This document shows, one piece after another, positions 57,562 through 64,000 of a stretch of DNA of 64,000 bases (within the stretch, counting starts at the first letter, position 1; every line of letters starts with the position of its first letter). Position numbers and translations under genes: made by a program. The notes under the pieces are model-generated. The model was not told where the DNA came from, did no database searches, and saw only the letters and a program-made list of their open reading frames with translations. This DNA comes from an uncultured Verrucomicrobiota bacterium (GTDB lineage Bacteria; Verrucomicrobiota; Kiritimatiellia; RFP12; UBA1067): the NCBI GenBank assembly GCA_947305775.1, contig CAMZEN010000004.1, positions 1 through 64,000 on the forward strand. The letters run 5' to 3'.

Positions 57562-58728
57562 ATGTTAAGACTTGTCATTCCGCTGGTTGCAATTGTTTCG
57601 TTGCTTGCCTTATCCGGATGTGTTTCGGCGCAAGTATCACAACCTCCAGTTGAAATCCATCCAGATACTGAGCCGCTTAATACTGGCATACAGTCTGCGG
57701 ATGTCCGAGCCCTTGCAATGAAACTGTGTCCTGAATTGTTAGCTGCTCCAGAGATTGCAGATGCACCAGGACCGGTTGTCGTAAAGGTCGCACCGTTCAA
57801 GAATACAAGCCGCTTCTTTATAGACTCCAGCCTTTTCATGAAGCGACTCAGGCTTGAACTCAACCAGTATGGTGGCGGACAGATTCGTTTTCAGTCCGAC
57901 AACGACCGTGTCGTGAAGGCTAGTTCACAAGTGTTGCGGAAGCGTCAGGAAGAGAAGGTTCGGGCATACCTGAAAGAACTTGCCAAGCGAATCGCCGCAA
58001 ATCCGCAGTTTGCAAACAATGATGGAACCCCTGTCAAAATGGCTGTCGTTCCTGTCATTGGCGTCAATATCGTCAACATGAACGGAGATAGCTTTGCAGC
58101 AATGCTGCGGGCCGAGATCGCAATGGCATCAAACGGCAGAATCCAGTTCTTGATGCCGGGCGTAGTGGATGGTGCGGATTATTGGCTTACGGGTCAGTTC
58201 ATCCCGGAGTCTATGAAGAAAGAGGGAATTATAAACCTTGCAAATTACATTGACATCATAGATGAGCGTGTGCGTCTCGGCAAGCCGATTGATACGGCAA
58301 GCATTGTTGCGGAGGGGAGTTCTTCCTATAATGGAGCTGCTACTGCAGTTGGTGCAACCGCACAGTTGGGTACGTCGACCCAGATTTACGAAAAGGAACG
58401 AATGCTTTCACAGATGCTTCATGATCCATCGTTTCGCGAAAACCCCGACGTGAACAAGCATTTGGACATGATGATCGTACGTCCAGACGACAAGCTGGCT
58501 GTTTTCGAAGATATGTTCCTTCTCGATCAGCAGACGCCTGATGTGTCAGGTCGTGCCAACTATATCCTTTCGGGAGAGATAAGCGGCATGAGTCAGCGCA
58601 GAGACGGAGCATCTTCAGATTATTTGCTTATCAGTGTCCAGTTGAATGATCCAGAAACCCAGGAAATTGTCTATGAGGGTGCGCATGAAGTAAAGCGTTT
58701 GACGCGCACAGGAGTGGTTTATAGGTAA
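57562..58728 (+). CDS. LpoB-like lipoprotein (third locus copy, longer)
   Basis: Lipobox LALSGC; VVVKVAPFKNTSRFFIDSSLFMKRLRLEL...; NYILSGEISGMSQRRDGASSDYLLISVQLNDPETQEIVYEGAHEVKR. Confidence 0.7.
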   Translation: MLRLVIPLVAIVSLLALSGCVSAQVSQPPVEIHPDTEPLNTGIQSADVRALAMKLCPELLAAPEIADAPGPVVVKVAPFKNTSRFFIDSSLFMKRLRLELNQYGGGQIRFQSDNDRVVKASSQVLRKRQEEKVRAYLKELAKRIAANPQFANNDGTPVKMAVVPVIGVNIVNMNGDSFAAMLRAEIAMASNGRIQFLMPGVVDGADYWLTGQFIPESMKKEGIINLANYIDIIDERVRLGKPIDTASIVAEGSSSYNGAATAVGATAQLGTSTQIYEKERMLSQMLHDPSFRENPDVNKHLDMMIVRPDDKLAVFEDMFLLDQQTPDVSGRANYILSGEISGMSQRRDGASSDYLLISVQLNDPETQEIVYEGAHEVKRLTRTGVVYR

Positions 58729-58752
58729 GGCACAAAAAGGAAGGGCGTCGAC

Positions 58753-59238
58753 ATGAATAAAAAAATCAAGATTTTGATGCTTGCCGGTAGCGTTCTTGCT
58801 ATGGCGTTCTTTGGTGGATGCACGGCAGTGGATCCGGTAGCGCGAGCTAATCGAGAAGATATGTCGCAAGAGGGGACAATTGTGTTCACTCGTCCTGCCA
58901 GGTTTACTCCGTGGTTCGGCAATTATTCCATAAGTCAGTTTATTGAAGTGACATACGAACACGTATCACGGAACGGGGCGGGGCAGTTGGTTGTCGAGGT
59001 CGGCATACGCAATCGTGGTCCCGTTTCGTGGACGAATTGGCATCAGCAAGCTCCCAAAGTCTTGAATATTGCCGCGACTTGCAACTTCTACGGCACATCA
59101 GCTGGTGCGCTTGGCGGACCGATCGTATATCAGACCAATCGGAGGACGCTGGCCATCAATCGTGGTGAAACCTTTGCATACAAGGCTGTCTGCCCGGTAG
59201 AAGGTGCGAACGGATATCAGCTGGTGCTGGGGGACTAA
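58753..59238 (+). CDS. YcfL-like lipoprotein
   Basis: Lipobox FFGGC; VVEVGIRNRGPVSWTNWHQQAPKVLNIAATCNFY; positional equivalent of 15702. Confidence 0.6.
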   Translation: MNKKIKILMLAGSVLAMAFFGGCTAVDPVARANREDMSQEGTIVFTRPARFTPWFGNYSISQFIEVTYEHVSRNGAGQLVVEVGIRNRGPVSWTNWHQQAPKVLNIAATCNFYGTSAGALGGPIVYQTNRRTLAINRGETFAYKAVCPVEGANGYQLVLGD

Positions 59239-59247
59239 CCGATTTTC

Positions 59248-61644
59248 TTGAGGAGCCTGCCCGTGTACAGATGGTCGTATAGGTTTCTTGTCGCTGCAGT
59301 CTTGTGTGGCGGATGTGCCCACTACGAGGGGCCGTTCATCGAGAAATCTGAAGAAGATCTCGACGCCATGGAGCAAAGCGCCGAAGGCGCGGCAACGGAT
59401 TTCCGAGAAGGCAGATTTGAGAGCGCTGCGACTGCATTCCGTGGTCTGGCGTCCGATCGGACGGTTAGTCAGCCATTGTACAAGCTTGATCTTGTCCCAT
59501 GTCTTCTTCTTTCGGGAAAGACCGATGAGGCGTACGATGAGATGCGTAAGCTGAGGGTGGAGCTGGAGGAGTTGTATGATCCGGAAATGGAAAAAAAGGC
59601 GCTTAGCTCTTGGCATGGAGAGGTTAACAAGGTATTCAAGGGAGATCCGCACGAGGCGGCAACATTTTACGCCTTGATGGCGATGTCGTGTGCAGAACAT
59701 GGCGAAATAGAGGATGCCTGGCGGTGTGTGCAGAATGGCTTGCTTCACGATGGAGATGCCGAACATGAGAGGTATCGCTCGGACTACGCCTTGCTGCTAA
59801 GTCTTGGTGCAATATATTGCGACATGTTGGGCGAAGTGGATTCTGCCGAGCAGTGCAGGATTAGACTGGAGGATGCACTACGACTTAGAGGTGCAATGTT
59901 TGATCGCAAGATGTGTCCCAAAGCATGTACGGAACCGCTGTTCAACAATACGCCAATAAATGCGATGCTTGTAATATGGACAGGCACATCGCCGAAGTTT
60001 GGCCGTGGTGGTGAATATGGAGATGTACGTACTGTGCTTCGCGGAGAAGAATGCCCATTTGACTTTGTGACTGTTTCAGATAATACAGGACGAGAGTTTG
60101 TTGTCCCGCAAAGACTAGGCGATATAAATTTTCAGGCAACTACACGCGGCGGTCGCGAAATGGACAATGTGCTGAAGGATAAGGCTGATTTCAAGGACGA
60201 TCTGCATTCCTTCAAGACGGCATCACGTGGCATAAGTGGCTTCTTTTTCGAATGTGGCAATGAAACTGTCGCGACCGAGTTGGGATCGCTTATCGCCAAA
60301 GGGGGATTTTATGCCGCAGCATTGACTTTCAAGATATTTGAGGGTGTGATCTTTCTCGCCTTTGACGCCGTCGATGCCCATGCCGACATACGTTCTTGGA
60401 AGACATTGCCTGGGCAGCTGGATATCATACCAATGCAGCTGCAGCCAGGAGTGCAAGAAATTGTAGTCAGGGGGTATTCGGGTGGATGCGTGGCGACAGA
60501 AAAGAAGGTCGTAGTCAAAGCATCTCCGGACAAATCGATTGGACTTGTTCATGTCTGCATGATGGAAGATTCATGGAGACAGAAAAAGTCGAGCGAGATA
60601 TCCGAACTGGTGTCAAGGATTCATAAGGAAGAAAGCGTTACGCCAGTTACGGAATACGCCTCCGACAATTCGATTTATGATATGTCGGCTACATATTCGT
60701 TCCTTACTGGGATTACTACCGAGTCGGAGCAGGTGCACATCCGGGAGGCCATGGTTAGATGCGGCTACTCGCACTTATACAGAGCGGGTGACGTCAAGGC
60801 TGGTACAGCAAAGGCAAAGTCAGATAAGGTCATAGGACTGCTTACACGAAATTTTTGGTTGCGCGAGGTGAGCAGCACCAATGTTGTGGATTGTCGCATA
60901 GGGGTACTTGTCAAAGATAATGAGTCTGGAGCAGTATCGTTTTTTCACGCCTGGGGCAGATTGCCGACATCATGTCAGGACATCAGGACGTTGCCCAAGC
61001 CAGAGCAAGTCAAGGTGATAAGCCGTGCGGCGGAGAATTTGTTGAAGATGCCGGAGTTCAGGTTGTCTTTAGGCCCGAAGACGGGCGTTGCGACTATTGA
61101 GCAAACTAAGCAGGAAATAAAGGAATCCAGCTCGGAAGTTCCGCAGCAATCTTTAAAAGGGAAGGCTGCACAATTGGTCGGCACATGGAGATGTTGGATG
61201 GAGGTTAACGCATCCACGAAAACATATGATAAAGACGCGGTGGAGTTTGCGGACTATATGCCTGTTACGGGTGAAATCACCATTGAACTTCATCCGGATG
61301 GTTCTGCTAAAGTTACCGAATTGGAAGAAAGGACGTTTGGCCATTCATCAGGCACATGGAAATATCGTCACGGAATGCTGGAAATGGATCTTGTCGCAGA
61401 GAATGGTTGCAAGTATTCCATGTGTGGCGTTGTTAAATGGCAAGATGTTGATTCGTTTAGTCTTCAATACATGATTAACAATTGGCGTGATTTGATGAAG
61501 ATGCGTACTGCTGGTCTTGGCGATGGCATCACCGCTGTATGCCAGTATCAAAATGGCGATATGATCGTTACCGTCGTCCGTACCGGTGAAGAACCAAAAA
61601 TAGCAGAACGGACATGCAGCCTCAGCATTTTCCGCAGGCAATGA
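59248..61644 (+). CDS. COG3014-like N-terminal region plus C-terminal lipocalin-like domain, secreted
   Basis: VLCGGC lipobox-like; TPR-like helices; DIRSWKTLPGQLDIIPMQL parallels DLRSWTALPKSVKVARV at 24796; C-terminal QLVGTWRCWME...GTWKYRHGMLEMDLV. GTG at 59263 is an alternative start with a better SD. Confidence 0.6.
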   Translation: MRSLPVYRWSYRFLVAAVLCGGCAHYEGPFIEKSEEDLDAMEQSAEGAATDFREGRFESAATAFRGLASDRTVSQPLYKLDLVPCLLLSGKTDEAYDEMRKLRVELEELYDPEMEKKALSSWHGEVNKVFKGDPHEAATFYALMAMSCAEHGEIEDAWRCVQNGLLHDGDAEHERYRSDYALLLSLGAIYCDMLGEVDSAEQCRIRLEDALRLRGAMFDRKMCPKACTEPLFNNTPINAMLVIWTGTSPKFGRGGEYGDVRTVLRGEECPFDFVTVSDNTGREFVVPQRLGDINFQATTRGGREMDNVLKDKADFKDDLHSFKTASRGISGFFFECGNETVATELGSLIAKGGFYAAALTFKIFEGVIFLAFDAVDAHADIRSWKTLPGQLDIIPMQLQPGVQEIVVRGYSGGCVATEKKVVVKASPDKSIGLVHVCMMEDSWRQKKSSEISELVSRIHKEESVTPVTEYASDNSIYDMSATYSFLTGITTESEQVHIREAMVRCGYSHLYRAGDVKAGTAKAKSDKVIGLLTRNFWLREVSSTNVVDCRIGVLVKDNESGAVSFFHAWGRLPTSCQDIRTLPKPEQVKVISRAAENLLKMPEFRLSLGPKTGVATIEQTKQEIKESSSEVPQQSLKGKAAQLVGTWRCWMEVNASTKTYDKDAVEFADYMPVTGEITIELHPDGSAKVTELEERTFGHSSGTWKYRHGMLEMDLVAENGCKYSMCGVVKWQDVDSFSLQYMINNWRDLMKMRTAGLGDGITAVCQYQNGDMIVTVVRTGEEPKIAERTCSLSIFRRQ

Positions 61645-61676
61645 TGCTATGCGGGCAAACTAGGAGAAGCGAAGCA

Positions 61677-62318
61677 ATGAAAAAAATAATGACAGTCACA
61701 CTCGTAGGTGCGATGTGTGCTATGTTGTCCGGATGTTTTGGAATCGGCACGGCCAGTTCTGCAGAAATGGCGTCTGATGTTGATCCTACATATGCGCCAC
61801 TGCCGCCGCTTGTCGCAGGGGAACCGCTTGGTCGCGAGTCTATTATTGGAGAATGGGAGGGGCCTGTTTATGTAAATACAAAAGTGGTTTTGCCGCGCAT
61901 TCGCTATGTTCAGAATTCCAGAACGGCCACGGCCACAAAGCAGACCTACAGGTTTTTTGACGATGGCAAATATGTTTTTACCAGCAGGGATCAAGAAGGA
62001 AAAGAGATGTCCTCTAACGGAGATTGGACATATGAAAACGGATATCTGACTATTGCCGAAAATAAGGACGACCCTGATTCTCCTGCAATGAGGATGAGGG
62101 TTCTTTGCTATGATAATGGGCAAGTCGAATTCCGTGTGGACGATATCTCTGCGTACGAGTCAATTATTATGAAGGGGGGTGCGGAGAGCGTGCGGGCTTG
62201 GTATGAGACGGACGGATCACTTAGAACGCACATGGATATTGTGAATCAAGGAAGCAAAGCTACTGTAAAGATGATTCAATCGCCATTGCGGTTTACCCGT
62301 GTCGGTGATGTAGAATAG
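61677..62318 (+). CDS. Lipocalin-like lipoprotein, tandem copy 1
   Basis: Lipobox MLSGC; IIGEWEGPVYVNTKVVLPRIRYV...NGDWTYENGYLTIAEN. Confidence 0.65.
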   Translation: MKKIMTVTLVGAMCAMLSGCFGIGTASSAEMASDVDPTYAPLPPLVAGEPLGRESIIGEWEGPVYVNTKVVLPRIRYVQNSRTATATKQTYRFFDDGKYVFTSRDQEGKEMSSNGDWTYENGYLTIAENKDDPDSPAMRMRVLCYDNGQVEFRVDDISAYESIIMKGGAESVRAWYETDGSLRTHMDIVNQGSKATVKMIQSPLRFTRVGDVE

Positions 62319-62360
62319 TATCAAGTGTCAATCTGAAAGCGAAACTAAAGGAGAAAGACA

Positions 62361-63041
62361 ATGAAAAAGATTATAGTTGTTGGAGTTTTGGTAGTGGTGT
62401 TTTGTGCCTTGACCGGATGTGCCGGAGCTGGTGCTGGATATTCTGCGAGCAAGAAAACCAATCCAAAGCAAGCGCACAAGACGAACGCCACCTCAGAATC
62501 AGATGTTGTGCCGACTTATCCAAAGCCGACCCCTCAAGTCGTTGGCGAGCCTAGGGAGGCCAAGGCGCTTGTCGGTGAATGGGAATGTAAGACATACATA
62601 AACTCAAAACTTGTTATCCCTAGCATTAAATATGTGCGGGATGATCATACCGCGTCAGCTTCAAAACGGATTTATAAAATATTTGATGACGGCAAAAGTA
62701 TGACTGTATTCGTTGGAGAAGACGGAACGGAGAGCTATCATAATGGAGAGTGGTCTTATGAGAACGGAACCCTCTTCATGTCTGAGAATTTTAATGATCC
62801 TAATATACCGGTAATGCGCATAAAGGTGCTTTGGTATCAAGACGATCTGATAGAGTTTAGGTACGATTTGCCTTCGTATGAGAAGTTGATCAGCAAGAGT
62901 GGTGTGGAGAATGTTAAGGTGTGGTATGAGCCAGATGGCTCGTTGCGCACTCATATGGACGTCGTGTCAAAAGGGGTGCATTCGACTATGATGATGATTG
63001 AGTCTCCATGTCGATTGAAGCGCATTGGCGATGTCGAATAA
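62361..63041 (+). CDS. Lipocalin-like lipoprotein, tandem copy 2
   Basis: Lipobox ALTGC; LVGEWECKTYINSKLVIPSIKYV...NGEWSYENGTLFMSEN; ends RIGDVE like copy 1 (RVGDVE). Confidence 0.65.
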   Translation: MKKIIVVGVLVVVFCALTGCAGAGAGYSASKKTNPKQAHKTNATSESDVVPTYPKPTPQVVGEPREAKALVGEWECKTYINSKLVIPSIKYVRDDHTASASKRIYKIFDDGKSMTVFVGEDGTESYHNGEWSYENGTLFMSENFNDPNIPVMRIKVLWYQDDLIEFRYDLPSYEKLISKSGVENVKVWYEPDGSLRTHMDVVSKGVHSTMMMIESPCRLKRIGDVE

Positions 63042-63122
63042 TGCAATGGTCTTTTGCAGGTAAATCGCTAAGAGGGTCCCTGAAGCAACTACATTTTTTG
63101 CCGTTTATCTGCCTGTGCGTCT

Positions 63123-63135
63123 GGGGACTGTCCCC
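63123..63135. repeat. GGGGACTGTCCCC palindrome
   Basis: Direct reading; fourth copy in the window. Confidence 0.75.
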
Positions 63136-63139
63136 GCAT

Positions 63140-63519
63140 TGCCTCCTCGCCGCATTTCTGCGGGAGGCCGCTGCGACCCGTCGGCATCGACGATAAGCGA
63201 CATGACGCATTTCGGCGTGTCTTCCGTGAATCGTGCCCTTGTTTCGCTCAAGGACAAGCACTACATCTCCTGGATTTCCGGCGGAAAAGGCAAGAAGGAC
63301 GAGGCCAATTCAAACAAATACACGCTTTACCTCTCCGCCGCGACATCCCGCTGCGACACCCACACCATCCCAGAGCGGGAGGGGGACCCTCCCACAGTGG
63401 GATACTCTCCCTCCCACAGTGGGATACAAAAGAGAATAGAAAGTAAATCTAACCCTAACCTAAAGGGTTGGTGGGTTATACCAACAAGGTTAGTTAGTAT
63501 ATACTTTCACCGTACATAG
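63140..63519 (+). pseudogene. Fragment of a helix-turn-helix (replication/regulatory) protein
   Basis: PSASTISDMTHFGVSSVNRALVSLKDKHYISWISGGKGKKDEANSNKYTLYL resembles HTH_36-type domains; no convincing N-terminus. Confidence 0.45.
63387..63427 (+). repeat. Two 19-nt direct repeats ccctcccacagtgggatac, 22-nt period
   Basis: Copies at 63387-63405 and 63409-63427, each containing the palindrome TCCCACAGTGGGA. Confidence 0.8.
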
Positions 63520-63791
63520 CCTTTCTCACATCTCGTCGTATATTCTCTCTCCCTCTCGCCGCGCTTGATATGAGCGCTGCGATATGGTATCATATTTCCG
63601 TTCCTGCGGGAGAAATCCGTGGGACATCAATGCTGCAAAGCGGTCATCTAGAGAATCGTAGGAAATTTCACAGAGAACGATACTTGGCAGGAAAGTGCGT
63701 TTGCGTTTCCTCTCTTTGTGTTTTCTCAAAGGCACGTCCTACGGCCTCTTTAGAGGCATGAAAGCGAGGTGTTCTTTTTCTTGTGACTGCC

Positions 63792-64000
63792 ATGCAGCTC
63801 ATGAACAAGAGGGAAGATCTTATGAATGTACCTATAGACAGGATGTTCTTCGTAGTTAGCATGCTGCTGGTGTGCTTTCGTGCATTAGCGACAACTTATC
63901 CATATTACTACTATACAGTGGAGCAGAAAAGGAATTTCAATTATGCTTATCCAGGGCAATTTATAAGCTGGAACATTACGGAACATAAAGTAAGAGGCCC
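63792..64000 (+). CDS. Partial secreted protein running off the window
   Basis: Open frame MQLMNKREDLMNVPIDRMFFVVSMLLVCFRALATTYPYYYYTVEQKRNFNYAYPGQFISWNITEHKVRGP to the end. Confidence 0.4.
   Translation, partial: MQLMNKREDLMNVPIDRMFFVVSMLLVCFRALATTYPYYYYTVEQKRNFNYAYPGQFISWNITEHKVRG

Noticed and set aside
63387-63427. Possible mini CRISPR array
   Set aside because: Only two 19-nt copies with a 3-nt gap; no spacers or cas genes.

Overview
The window looks like a bacterial chromosome segment. Gene content and promoter style suggest the PVC group, possibly Kiritimatiellota/Verrucomicrobiota; this is inference, with no marker phylogeny done. Almost all genes are on the + strand. Recognisable blocks: DUF721 - oligopeptide SBP - tsaB - rsgA (lacking its C-terminal domain); a partial V/A-type ATPase operon (E, DUF2764, A, an unknown secreted protein, B), with no D/I/K in the window and a decayed polysaccharide ABC exporter (permease + ATPase pseudogenes) right after atpB; a PPIase - yceD - rpmF - plsX - leuS run; a 10.5 kb envelope/lipoprotein cluster (YcfL-like, two LpoB-like, CsgG-like, three mutually related unknown secreted proteins, an LA_2272-type surface-repeat protein, a COG3014-like protein); a divergent ThyX-like gene, rpoZ, smpB; sugar nucleotide genes; a pseudopilin set (GspG/H/I/J); a standalone CBM48 protein; a possible caspase-fold (C25-like) protein; tRNA-Asp and tRNA-Gln; fabF-fabZ-hisD-LpxL-like-GT2; a NahK-like kinase, pyrimidine phosphorylase, rsmI, radical SAM, GH109-like oxidoreductase, argS, GT4, pheS, corA, der, lepA, ilvD; and a second lipoprotein cluster (57.5-63.0 kb) that partly duplicates the first. 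The most interesting candidate system is the pair of LpoB/YcfL/COG3014-like lipoprotein clusters with their expanded, apparently undescribed secreted paralogue families. Other notable signals are a 13-nt GGGGAC(A/T)GTCCCC palindrome at four sites, including an inverted pair inside tsaB, and a recurrent extended -10 promoter (TATGGTATAAT). No CRISPR array, rRNA or intact mobile element was seen.
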